Shown here piece by piece: positions 35,251-45,800 of a stretch of DNA of 64,000 nucleotides (the stretch's first letter is position 1; every line of letters begins with the position of its first letter). Origin of the DNA: Acephala macrosclerotiorum (lineage: Eukaryota > Ascomycota > Leotiomycetes > Helotiales > Mollisiaceae); assembly GCA_014904845.1 (NCBI GenBank), contig MU119224.1, positions 186,001 to 250,000 of the forward strand, written 5' to 3'. A program made the position numbers and the translations under genes. The notes below the pieces were generated by a model. It did not search any database, was not told the DNA's origin, and saw only the letters and a list, made by a program, of their open reading frames with translations.

Positions 35251-35879
35251 ATGGAGCACACACCCCATGACCCAGAACCCCAAGACAACGTGGATACAGT
35301 ACACAAGATGAGCCCATGGACGACATCGCTAAGGCTCTTCGGCTTCTTTAGAAACTAAGAGGTGACAGATGGCGAATCATTGACAGACCGATTGGGTACT
35401 CAAACCAAGACAAGAAGATGAAGGAGAAGCTACGATGGATCGATGCAGACAGCTCGTGGTGCTTCTCCAAGTTCCTGAAACCAAGATCCTTTAGAGGGAA
35501 AATCATCGGCACTATCGGCCTCTTTAAGACATGGATGAATGGAGTGGGACCAACCTTCCATACAGACAATTGGCATGCATGGATCCCTATTATAAGGAAA
35601 CTCCCAGGACTGAGATCGGGGCACAATATTATTATCTGGGACCCGAATTTCATCTTAGGAGACCGACTGCTACACGACATGCTCATCAGCAACCAATGGC
35701 GACTGATCAATGATGGAAAGAGATGCTCAAAATCCTTTAAGACCGTATGTATTGGAGGACCTGGGCATGATAACCCAGAAGCAAAATGTCAGTGGCTCAG
35801 CTTGGACAGGATCAGGAGCATCTGCAATGGAACAATGCCATTTCCAGCGTGGGATGAGATGGAGGAGGGAGGATTTTAA
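35251..35879 (+). pseudogene. Disrupted hypothetical gene with in-frame TAG
   Basis: The longest intact part is 35418-35879 (KMKEKLRWIDADSSWCFSKF, TWMNGVGPTFHTDNWHAWIP, SGHNIIIWDPNFILGDRLLH), ending at TAA 35877-35879. The frame is open upstream through DRWRIIDRPIGYSNQDKK to a TAG (DDIAKALRLL-stop-KLRGDRW). Before that the likely N-terminus (MEHTPHDPEPQDNVDTVHK, ATG at 35251) is in another frame. So one stop and one frameshift break the gene, unless translation starts at the internal Met at 35418. Family and function are not recognised. Confidence 0.5.
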
Positions 35880-36236
35880 AGGTTGGTGAACGACAACTCA
35901 GGAAAACTCCTGCCATGGGAATCGAAAAGAAGGACAGAGTGGACTCCTTGTACTTGTTGAAGTTGCTGGAAGTTCGATATCTTTCGAAGACTTAGCGAGG
36001 GTGATCCTTTTCTGTGGCAGTGAGGCCTCGATTGACGCTAGGGTAGCTGTTTCAGCTGCTTTACTTTCTCTGCGGAAGTTGCCTTTGGTGGGATAAATTA
36101 TAGTGGAGTGTATTCGGTTACTTCCCACGTAGGGCGGTTGGGTTGAGACTTGGCTAGCTTTCTGCATACATGGATTGTGAGTCCGTTGAAGCCCCAGCAT
36201 GCAAATCATTGCGTGAGCTGACAATTGGATTCGTAT

Positions 36237-36868
36237 CTAGCGATCTTCTTCGGGTTGTTGAGCCAGTTTATGTGCCTGTTCCAAACTGTTTGGTTGGCGA
36301 TAGAGCAAGCCAATGACCGCCTTACCACCTTTTGGTTTTCCCAGCCATCGCTCTCTCTCGATGTGCGCATCTTTGATCTCAGGGTTTATGTCTTTAATGC
36401 AGTATATAGCATTCTCCTGATTGTTGATGTCGAAGTCAGCGACTAAGATGTTCGATAGGACGGCGGCGCTAAGATGAGTCTGCCACTCAGTTCTGTGATG
36501 AATCAGCCTCTCTACTGTAGCTGCATCCCTAGCTAGCATATAGTCTGAGGTCGCTGCTGGGGAGGAGTCTGGCCATGGCGAGCCATTGTGTTGTTGGTGT
36601 TGTTTATCGTTCCCGATTAGGAAAATTTGAGGTTGAGGTTATCGATGATGGCCTTCGAGTAATTGACTTTCTGCTCGTACTCAGCGATGATCTGAGGATC
36701 GGTATTGGTGACCTTGATCTCCTTGATAGCTGGGAGAGGCGCTATTCCGGGTGCAGCGCGTGCGAGAAGGTTGAACACTTTGGTTTTTGGTGGTGGCGAT
36801 ACTGGCTGAGGTATCTCCTCCCTATTTCGAGTGCGATGTGAGCCCTCAGGACTGTCCTGATCGTGCAT
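36237..36868 (-). pseudogene. Disrupted hypothetical gene
   Basis: The upstream part (36868-36617) reads MHDQDSPEGSHRTRNREEIP, VSPPPKTKVFNLLARAAPGI and IIAEYEQKVNYSKAIIDNLN, then stops. The downstream part (about 36615-36237, next frame) reads SPAATSDYMLARDAATVERL, LVADFDINNQENAIYCIKDI and GGKAVIGLLYRQPNSLEQAH to a stop at 36237. The change of phase falls at a TTTTCC run with no intron signals. Natural-looking amino-acid use in both halves argues for one former gene. Function unknown. Confidence 0.45.
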
Positions 36869-37177
36869 CTGTCTCCTTTCGTATAGTCTTGTTCTCCCCT
36901 TGATTCCAGCACTACTGCGCGATATGCTGAATAAAAGTTGGCTGTTACAGTACGGGCGGGTTTTACGACATGGAAGTCGCACAATGGGAATGTGGACTTT
37001 AAAGTGATTTACATGAATCAATGCTGGGAATGAAGCTCGTGAATGGATTCTCTTGCAATTACTCCAAGTATAAAAAGCAAACTCTATCTTCTTCATCCTC
37101 CATTACAAATTCTTTTATTGATCAACTCATAATAACAATTACCAAAATCCTTTGAGAATCCACCGAGAGCATCCAAA

Positions 37178-37369
37178 ATGTGCACACGACCCATCACATA
37201 TTTAACAGGCTGTCGGGATCGAGAAAGCCATAGGATATGGGGCCAGGTTGCCCGATGTCAAAAGCGGTACTGTAAGGGGGTGGAGGAGGTCCCTCGAGGG
37301 AACCATGGCACATGCGCTCGATGCGAAGAAGCAGAAAGACAACGACATCAGCAACAACGGCGACGTTAA
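37178..37369 (+). CDS. Small Met-Cys family protein, member F (GCR type)
   Basis: 63 residues, MCTRPITYLTGCRDRESHRI at the N-terminus. Cys2, Cys12, His18, Cys27, Cys32, Cys46 and Cys49 occupy exactly the positions seen in the members at 39461-39649 and 40892-41101. The C-terminus is Gln/Arg-rich. No signal peptide. Identical spacing despite little other identity is strong evidence for a conserved metal-binding fold. It is on the opposite strand from most of the array. Confidence 0.6.
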   Translation: MCTRPITYLTGCRDRESHRIWGQVARCQKRYCKGVEEVPRGNHGTCARCEEAERQRHQQQRRR

Positions 37370-38656
37370 AAGTACTGCAATACTCCTAGAGGATAGCATC
37401 CGCGATGGGGTCAAGTGCTAGTTGAGATGGGGCAGGATTCTTTTCTCGTCCAAAGCGCTGAGCTTGAGGACAGAAAGACGTTGCGTTTGCAAAATGCTAT
37501 TGAATCATTCCCATAGAACTTGACTGATATTACTGGACCGAGCTTGATATCCGTACAAAAACCGTACTCAGTGGTCCAAGACTCCAAAATGACCAGAGAC
37601 CTCCATACGTTCTTCTTCAAACCCCACCGTGAGAGATAAAATTCGGTAATTCGGTCATTCAACAAACTTTTTAACAAAATAAACACTAGGAAATACACAC
37701 AAAGCAAAGCAGCTCGCCACAGTACAGTTATCTGCAGTAACTAACCGCCAAGATAGAATCGCAGTCAAACAACAGGCAGAAAATAATCATGAGGGGGGAT
37801 GTTGGTAAGAGTGGAAAGTCCTTGGAGCAGATTGATCTCATGTTCCAAGAGCAAGTGCCGATTCGCAAGTTTAAATCCTAAGAATTTGATGAAAATCTCG
37901 AGAAAACCATTCAGAAAGATGTTGAAGCAGAAACAGTTCATGAGCTTGTGGTTATTGGGGTCAGGATGCGAAGAGATGGGAAGCAAAATGTTTTGAATGA
38001 AAATTAAGTTCAGGCTCTAACCACTATAGTTATACTGGATGCTGGTGGTGTTTCAGGGCAGTTGCCGCTAAGCCTCTAGGCTGTCAGCTACTGAAGCTCT
38101 GCCCTCTTAAAAAGACTACGGTAGCCCGTGATTCGACATAGTGTCTTGGCAAGGCCACCCTTCCAAAAAAAAGAATTCTCTTCCTCGCTTGAGCTTCCTT
38201 TGTGAATTATCTTCACGACCATACCTTCTCGAGAAGCTACTCAACTGATCTCTTGTAAATTCATGTCGTTTATCCTACATACCTTGAGGGACTGCTTTCC
38301 TTCGTTAGCCTTTACGAAGGTTATTTCTTCCCCCGTCCTCTCGTCTGGAGTTGGAGTCATACATCATGAGCTATTTTGCTTCACGAAAGTCTCTGTGTTT
38401 TTCTGGATGTTCTTGGTCGCACCATGTTCTTAAAGTTTATTTGATTTTGATTAAGAGAATAACATCTCAGTTTAGTCACGCCAATGGAGTTCATTTGAGA
38501 TGATTTAATAGTATTTTACATGACCGACGCTATCTACATGCGCTACACGAGCCTCCTGAAGCTCAACGCCTGCAACGAGAAATGGGTCTACCCTCAGCTC
38601 AAGTGCTAGAGCGCACCATTAAGGCCACTTTCCTAGCCAATTGGCCAATGAGGTTG
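37370..38656. other. Spacer between small-gene members
   Basis: About 1.3 kb of DNA without a supportable gene. Only weak unconnected frames occur. Confidence 0.4.
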
Positions 38657-38872
38657 TTATTGTTGATATTGCTGGCGTTGCGGACGTTGAGGTCGTGGCT
38701 GTTGCCTAGGATAGCATATATCGCACCTGCCAGGTGCTATTCCGACATTTGTCTCGACCCGCGGAAGATTCATCCTCCAACAATACTTCTCACACTCCCA
38801 GGCTCGGATGAGTTTCTTATGTCTTCCTCTATCTCGACAACCTATATAGTTCTCTTTGAATTGTACACACAT
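38657..38872 (-). CDS. Small Met-Cys family protein, member G (GCR type)
   Basis: 71 residues from ATG at 38872. Cys2, Cys12 (GCRDRGRH), His18, Cys27, Cys31, Cys50 and Cys53 (GRCDIC), then a Pro/Gln/Arg tail. The first half (FKENYIGCRDRGRHKK) is very close to member F (ITYLTGCRDRESHR), showing recent common origin. No secretion signal or membrane segment. Confidence 0.6.
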   Translation of the reverse strand: MCVQFKENYIGCRDRGRHKKLIRAWECEKYCWRMNLPRVETNVGIAPGRCDICYPRQQPRPQRPQRQQYQQ

Positions 38873-39460
38873 CTTGAGTGTTCTTGCAGGGGTTGCAGAT
38901 GGTGTTTGGTAGTTCTCTTTATCGGTTGGTGTAGTGCGAGATTTTGGTATATAAGGATGATGATTCGATCCAATTTCAGAGAGATCGAGTGTGCCTTTTA
39001 TGCTTCAACGCAAGAGGCTGGATTCACGAGAGGCCGTATCGAATACTGAATGTTCACATGGGTGCGAGGAATAGATTTTGGTCAGAATGTCATGATTATT
39101 CTCGTACTGCAAAGTTCTTGCTCATCGGTACCAGACCAAATCTTTCAAGATCAACGTGTGCCAAGTCAAAGAACTCCTCCATTCGTTACCCCAACCAATA
39201 ACGCCAACCCCTTTGTTTGCCATTGTCCTCGAATTTCGTGCTGTTAGACGTCATTAGCATTTTGTTCTTCTGCTGTAAAGGGGGGGGCTTACATACTTTG
39301 GTGTTCAAAAGACGACACAACGACTTGGCTTACCATCCGAGCAAGCACCTTCTGTAGTCCAAGTGCGTCCTTAGAGATCGTCAGCATGGACACCCTCCAG
39401 ATGAGATTAACGCAGGCACGGTCAACAGCGTCACCTTCGGCTCAAATCATATCCCTCAAC

Positions 39461-39649
39461 TCAAGTCTCATCTCCCTGCTCTTCTTCAACAGGATCAGGA
39501 TCGCAGTCATAACAGGTGCCCGGGTTTCTCTGAATTGACTCCGTCACGCTCCTGCAGGAGGAATTTGCGCAATGCTCAGTGACCCAGAGGACTTTGTGGA
39601 GATCGGGGACGCGGCAACCGGTGTTGACTGTGTAGAATGCGACGCACAT
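39461..39649 (-). CDS. Small Met-Cys family protein, member H (GCR type)
   Basis: 62 residues from ATG at 39649: Cys2, Cys12, His18, Cys27, Cys32, Cys46, Cys49, identical spacing to members F and J. It has SIQRNPGTCYDC before an acidic end (DPDPVEEEQGDET). An in-frame extension of 30 codons upstream lacks similarity and is not used. No signal peptide. Confidence 0.6.
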   Translation of the reverse strand: MCVAFYTVNTGCRVPDLHKVLWVTEHCANSSCRSVTESIQRNPGTCYDCDPDPVEEEQGDET

Positions 39650-40065
39650 TTTGGATCGTTCTTGATAGGGTTCGGGATTTGAATATAGTCTTCGGGGGAA
39701 TTGGGGAGTAGTTCTCTTAATGGCTTGAGTGTGTGACAATAATGGGGTCGACGACTAGGTGTATGCGATTGAAGTAATCTCGTTGCATTTGGAGCCACAA
39801 TTCACTTGAGGCTTGGGAGTTATGACCAAGGAAACAATCTTATTATCACATGCCCAAATCTTAGTTTAGTGAATTTTATTCACCAGCTAGTCTCTCCATC
39901 ACGAAGGCGAATTTCAGAGAGACCGCACCAAACTCAACGCATGTCAAGCCTCTTACTGCTATTTGGACTTTTCTCCTTCGCCCCTTTTAAAGCTTCTCTT
40001 GACAGCGTGGACCACTCTTTGCAGCACTAGACAAAATTTAGATTAAGTATTTCATCAACACAGAT

Positions 40066-40428
40066 TTACAAACCCCCAGGATTGCACTTGGGACAGTCTT
40101 TCCTTTCGAATTTCGTCACGGGTCCCGGCTGGACGGTGCAGGGGCTTCCTTGCTCAGCAAGTCTACAGGCGGGGCTTGCAATGCTCCAACTATATTCGCA
40201 GTCAATGCACTTTCCCTTTTTTTTTTTGAAAACACATCTTGAAGAATCTTCGCTCTTTTGTAGTAAATTTTTGAAATATTTCCTTCTGAACTTGCAAAGT
40301 TGCTCGCTGAGGGTCCTTATCGCTTCGAAGATTCGTTGTTGTAAGAGATTTAGTGACGAGAGCAGGATGAATTTGTTCTTAAATACTGGAGGCCTCGAGT
40401 CACATATCCTGATCTCACTGCTCTCCAT
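40066..40428 (-). CDS. Cysteine-rich hypothetical protein in the small-gene array (divergent)
   Basis: 120 residues from ATG at 40428. The C-terminal 55 residues carry a Cys ladder ending CPKC: KGKCIDCEYSWSIASPACRL, then AEQGSPCTVQPGPVTKFERK and DCPKCNPGGL. The N-terminal half is basic and without Cys motifs and contains a Lys run encoded by a 10-T tract, where an indel could easily hide. It may be a relative of the Met-Cys family with another N-terminus or a separate small zinc protein. Confidence 0.4.
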   Translation of the reverse strand: MESSEIRICDSRPPVFKNKFILLSSLNLLQQRIFEAIRTLSEQLCKFRRKYFKNLLQKSEDSSRCVFKKKKGKCIDCEYSWSIASPACRLAEQGSPCTVQPGPVTKFERKDCPKCNPGGL

Positions 40429-40891
40429 TCACTGAATCATCTGTGGGGTAAAACTTCATTCGATGCCCAAACGTACTCAAACATAATCGTACAATCACCA
40501 TGCAACAGAAGAAAGATGGACTGATCAATTATATTAATGCGATGTTCCACATATTGCAACACCCTCCTACAACCCTGCCCTTGACAGCACGAGATGTACC
40601 ACAGTTCAGCTCATCGAAGCTTGTCCTTCCCCTATGTACAATACCTGCGCTTGAAGCTCTTGGTAACGACAGAACAGTTTCAGCGGTCGAAGATTTGGAA
40701 GATGTCGAGATCGATAGTTTGATTGGGTTGACTTGGGTATATCGCCGGGTACGCGAGTATTCTTCGAAAGCGTTCAGAGTAACCTGATGGAGAGTACCCG
40801 ATAGCCATAATTTTCGTTCAGAGATGGATCCCGACAATTATTTTATCTCTTGGAGAGCCCTGTTGTGTCTTAGCGGGAGTCGCAAGTTCAT

Positions 40892-41101
40892 TCAAGAGGA
40901 GGCATACGTCGGCGTGACGTTTTTCGCAACTCTTTCGTGAATATTGTCAAGTTCGCAATCAAAGCACGACCCGTACATCCTCTGAATCGACTCCCTCCTA
41001 CCTCTACATCGCCGGCTTTGGCAAGGATCAGTTCCGACGTGCTTCTTGTGGCATTCCGGCTCGCGGCAGCCTGTGAATACGGTGTGATGATCGAGACACA
41101 T
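40892..41101 (-). CDS. Small Met-Cys family protein, member J (GCR type)
   Basis: 69 residues from ATG at 41101: Cys2, Cys12, Cys17-His18, Cys27, Cys32, Cys46, Cys49. The stretch ESIQRMYGSCFDCELD closely matches member H (ESIQRNPGTCYDCDPD). No signal peptide or hydrophobic segment. Together with F, G and H it defines the GCR subtype. Confidence 0.62.
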   Translation of the reverse strand: MCLDHHTVFTGCREPECHKKHVGTDPCQSRRCRGRRESIQRMYGSCFDCELDNIHERVAKNVTPTYASS

Positions 41102-41484
41102 TCTGAGAGACGTTGTGAATTAAAGTATTATTATTGAGAAATGAATGAGGTCCTCCCCTCAGCGTCATCAAGATGGATCATGGAGAAGTAAGCTACCAGG
41201 ATCTTGCCCGAGAGGAGGTGGTCTCTTTATGATCACATCAGAACTACATCCAGATCCTCGGATCCACCACAAATCCGGCAATGCTTGACCTTCCCTCACG
41301 CCACACCCAGGCTCAGAGTGGCCAACCATGTACTATTGGTCGTTTTCAACTTGAAGGATCGAGGATCGGAAGTGTGATCCAAAGATAGCCATTCAACTGC
41401 CATTGCCAAGCTTGCGATGGTTCCATTCGTCCGCCAACCCTAGATTCCCCGCGTTTTCGGGTGGACCTCCCCTGATGATCACTT

Positions 41485-41700
41485 TCACGTGAATAATCGG
41501 TAGGGTGTTTCAGTTGTGCTTTGGACTACTGATCCAGTCGCTGTGTTTCGTACATCCCATCTGACAAGTGTCGCATGTTCATGAATTCTTGGCATGCTGA
41601 ACCTCAGCTTTACGACACTTAGGCGGAGGCATATATTACGTTTAGAAAATTGCTCGCACCATTTGAGGCTCTTGCGGGAAAGACACACTGTTCAGTCACT
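41485..41700 (-). pseudogene. Probable decayed Met-Cys family member K
   Basis: The minus strand shows Cys-rich fragments in two frames: one begins at a GTG rather than ATG (CLSRKSLKWCEQFSKRNICL), the other reads PPPKCRKAEVQHAKNS, a stop, then TCDTCQMGCTKH. Spacing resembles the array members, but start and frame are lost. Weak evidence. Confidence 0.25.
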
Positions 41701-41818
41701 GAATTTATTCACACATCCAAAAACATGAGTTAGACCTGATTACTTGCATTTTAGACTTTTAGGACCGGTGTCTAGCGAGGCACGCGACCAAACTCTCAAC
41801 CCAACACCTCACATCTCC

Positions 41819-42022
41819 TTATCTAGTCTTCCTTTGACTATTCTCAGCTTCAGATAAAGCGTTATTGATACACCGTAAATGGTCTGGACACCTTCCATGC
41901 ACCCGCCTTTTCTGTATCTCCTCGATTCCATCATCTTGGCACACAGGTCCCCTCTCGCATCTTTTGAAGCCGGTTCTGACTTTGTGGCCGCAACCATATT
42001 TAGTAAAGAATGCCTCATACAT
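41819..42022 (-). CDS. Small Met-Cys-like family protein, member L (CGH type, Tyr at position 2)
   Basis: 67 residues from ATG at 42022, MYEAFFTKYGCGHKVRTGFK: Cys11-Gly-His13, Cys22, Cys28, Cys45 and His48 (CPDH for CxxC). Position 2 is Tyr (TAT) where nearly all others have Cys (TGT/TGC), a single G-to-A change. It is otherwise close to the CGH subtype of members A and B. Confidence 0.45.
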   Translation of the reverse strand: MYEAFFTKYGCGHKVRTGFKRCERGPVCQDDGIEEIQKRRVHGRCPDHLRCINNALSEAENSQRKTR

Positions 42023-42563
42023 GTTGGATATTTAAGATTCTAAATCTAGTTGTGAGGTTTGATTGATGGCTTGGTGGAGCTGTGTGCTTCGAGTGTTGAA
42101 GAGATAGCAAGTGCAGATACCTTCATGAGAATGGTGTATTTGTATCCCTCGAAGTCAGTTGGCATTCGAATGCCAAAGTTAGATTGATGTCAGTTGTGTT
42201 TCCATCTTCATCACTGATGGATGGAGTTCTAAGTTCTTGTTGTGTTTTCATCTACTAGTGATGATGCAATGCTCTCAAAGAGCTTTACTCAATGATCAGA
42301 CTTTCAAGAGTCAGCATCCATGTATTACGAACGCTGTCTGTCCATCATCTGCTTCATACTTATGAATGTTATAACTTTCAGCTATATTCTACAATCACCG
42401 GTACCGATGCTTGAAGAATGAACAGGACCATCTCGTAGTTCAAATGAACAGGTTCATATAGTGAATTCTCGTTCCTGATAAACCGGGTACATTTGCCGCT
42501 ACAGAGTACATACATTCAAGAGCTCAAGAACGGATGAATCACGAATCTTCATCCCCATTCGCC
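42023..42563. other. Intergenic DNA
   Basis: No gene is supported. It separates the small-gene array from the 3' end of the interrupted GPI-type gene. Confidence 0.4.
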
Positions 42564-42684
42564 TCAAAGAAGAGCAGCAACACCAACACCCAACAATTTA
42601 CCAATACCAACACCCAAACTTGGAGCCGCAGCCTTGGCAGTCGAGGGCGAGAGAGTGTAAATAGTGGTGGTGGTAGTTGTTGGG

Positions 42685-42689
42685 GTAGT
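42685..42689. repeat. Target-site duplication GTAGT (left copy)
   Basis: GTAGT directly abuts the left LTR; the same five bases abut the right LTR at 49148-49152. Confidence 0.7.
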
Positions 42690-42844
42690 CACGTGGACCA
42701 GCACTAGTTTAGCTTAGCATTCTACTTTAAATAGTTTCTCTCTCTTGAGACTTTTTCTCTTTAAACGCACTAATACACACAAACTTTCCAAACAAAATTT
42801 ACTACACTAAAACCGTAATACATCCTACGATAAAAACTATTATA
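42690..42844. repeat. Left LTR (155 bp)
   Basis: Begins CACGTGGACCAGCACTAGTT and ends CTATTATA. Relative to the right copy it carries mostly A where the other has G (for example GTAATAC for GTGGTAC), so its changes are mainly plus-strand G-to-A. Confidence 0.8.
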
Positions 42845-45800
42845 TAATAATACGTTTACATTTCGATCAAATTTTCTAAAAACCATCGAATTCAATTATA
42901 CGCAACTATTTATATAATCCTACATCGATTTTTGAATTTTTACGAACGATCTATTTACTACGTCACTTCGAATTACAATAATTGTAAACGTAATTTTATT
43001 ATTTTACGATCGTTTTTTATTACCAATAAATATAAACGAATAATTTCAATAAATTAATTAAATACAAAAATTTTAATAAAAATCGATTAAAAAAATCGAA
43101 CAAACGATTTCTATTAAACTCGCATTAAATAATATCTTTTCTTTTTCAATTTCAAATTTTCCAATTTCGAATTTTTACACATTTTTATTTTATCGATTTA
43201 ATTCAAATACTTTATTAATATTACAAAAATAAAAAAACGAATTATTCAAAATAAATTTTATTCGAAAATTCTTTATATCGAATTCAATAAAATCAAATAT
43301 ATTATTCAATTCGAAAATTACATTTATATAAACGACATAAAACTTTTTATTAAAACGAATTTTACAATTTTTAATTTTCAATTTTATTAATAATTTATTC
43401 AAATATTTAAAATACTTTAAAAATTTATTTTAATTATTATTTTTTTTTAATTATTTTTAAATTTTCAATTTTTTCAAACGCGAATTTTTATAAAACTTTT
43501 AATAATTTCAAAATATTATTAAATTATTAAATTTTTTAAAAATTATTTTTTGTAAACAAACGATTTATTTATTAAATTTTTTAAACAATAAAAAAATTCA
43601 AATTTTAATATTTAAAATAATTATTTTTAATTTATTCGAAATACAATTATATACAATAAAATAATAAACGAAAAATACAATTTTTATTAAAATTATATAA
43701 AAAAAAATACACAAAAATAATTTATATTAAAATATAAAAAATATTTTATTAAAAAACAATAAAAATATAATCAATATCGTTTTACGAATTATTGAATTTA
43801 AAATTCGAATTTTATACGAAATAAAAATAATTATTAATATTTTTTTTTCAATATACTCTATTTACGAAATTAAAATTTTTATACAATTTTTAAATCGTTT
43901 TTAAAAAAATTTAAATTAATAATATATATTATCAATTAAATAATAAAAAAATAATTATTAATTTTTCGAACGTTTTAAACGTAATTTATTATTTTAAAAT
44001 AAACGAAATTTTTTTTATTTATATTATTTATAAATAAAAATAAATAAATAATAAAAAATCGAAAAATAATTTAAAATTTATATTTTTTAAATTATTAAAT
44101 TAAAATTTTAAAATATTAAATACAATAATACTAAAATTGTTTTTTTTTATATCAATTACTTCAATTATATATTTTAAATTTACAACAAAAAAATCGTTTT
44201 ATTAATTTTATTTATTATTATAAAAAATAAAATTCGTATTTAATTTAATAATATTTTTTTCGAAATTTATATAATTATAAATTAAAATTTTAATCTTTAA
44301 ATTACTAAATTAATAATACGTTTTTATAGTAATTTATTTACAATTTTATAAAAAATAAATACTATAAAATATATTTTTAACGACAAATTTAAATTTATAA
44401 TTCGAAAATATTTAATTATAAAATAAATTTTATATATAAAAATCGAAAAAAAAAATCGAAAATTTTATTATTTAATAATTCTATAAAAATTTGAACTCTA
44501 TTTTTAAATTAATTATTACTTTAAATAAATATAATATATTAAATCAATTTATAATTAAAATTTATTTTATAAAATCTATTATTCGAAATTAATACAATAT
44601 ATATTTTCAAATATTTATTTATTATAAAAAAAATCATAAACGTAAAATTTAAATTAATTATAATAAAAAAACTCGTTATTAACAATTTCAATAAAATTCG
44701 ATTTTTAAATTTTCAACTTTTGAAATTTCGAAAATTTTCATTTTTTTTAAACTTTTATATTATATTTTACAAAAAATTATTAAACATTTTTTAAACGTTT
44801 AATTTTCGATTCAAATTCTTATTATAATAATTTTAATTACGTTTTTCAAATCTCGTTATTTCTATACTCAAAAACAAATTCATTTTTAATAAAATCAAAA
44901 ATTTTTTACAAAATTAAATTAAAAACTTTTTTATTATTTAATAATTTATAATCGATAATATTTTTGCAATTTACAAATAATTTCTATTATCGCGCGAAAA
45001 TTAAATAATTGCAAAAAAATTCGCATATTAAAACAAATTCAAATAATATATTTATATTATTTATAATACTACGAATAAATATTAATATTTCAAAAATTAT
45101 TAATTAAAATAAAAAATACAATATTTTATTACTATTTTCACTACTATATTAAAAACTTCTTTTAAAGTATACGAATTCAATAATAATTTCTTTAAAATAT
45201 ATTTAATATATATAAATTGAAAAAATTAAATTATTACTCGCTTACAAATCGATAATTAAATAAAAATCGTATTTCTTTTTTCAATCTTCGAATACTCAAA
45301 ATACATCGAATTAAATCTCAAACCTTTCTACAATATTAATAATTTCGAAAATAATAAAAATTGAAACAAAAATAATATTTATCGTAATAATAATAATAAT
45401 AAAAAAAATTATAATAAAATCGCAAATTTCATAAAATTTATCGACACTACAAACAAATGATTAACACAATAAAACGCGTTTCAAAAAATTCGTAATAACA
45501 AATAATAACAACTTCAAACTTAAAACAATATCGTTTAACGTTTCAATAAATCAATTTCACTCAATACAATTTTTATCGTTATTTTCTACCGTTTTAATTT
45601 CTATTATCGCGCTCTCGAGAATTTTAAACATCGCATTAATATTGTATTACTTTCTTACAACGTCGAATTTTATAACTTTAAACGCCTTCAATAAAAGTTT
45701 TTAAAAACTTCTAAAATCGAAAATATCGCTCTCAAATTTTTATACTCTAATAAAACTTACAAAAACACGATTAAAAACTTAAACTCTTATTAAAACTTGA

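Noticed and set aside
38582..39049. A 155-codon plus-strand frame with hydrophobic stretches
   Set aside because: It is antisense to the small Met-Cys gene 38657-38872, whose Cys ladder matches paralogues; the plus frame matches nothing.
30711..42022. Interpreting the small cysteine-rich proteins as secreted effectors or defensin-like toxins
   Set aside because: No member has an N-terminal hydrophobic signal sequence; Cys and charged residues start at position 2, which fits intracellular metal binding better.
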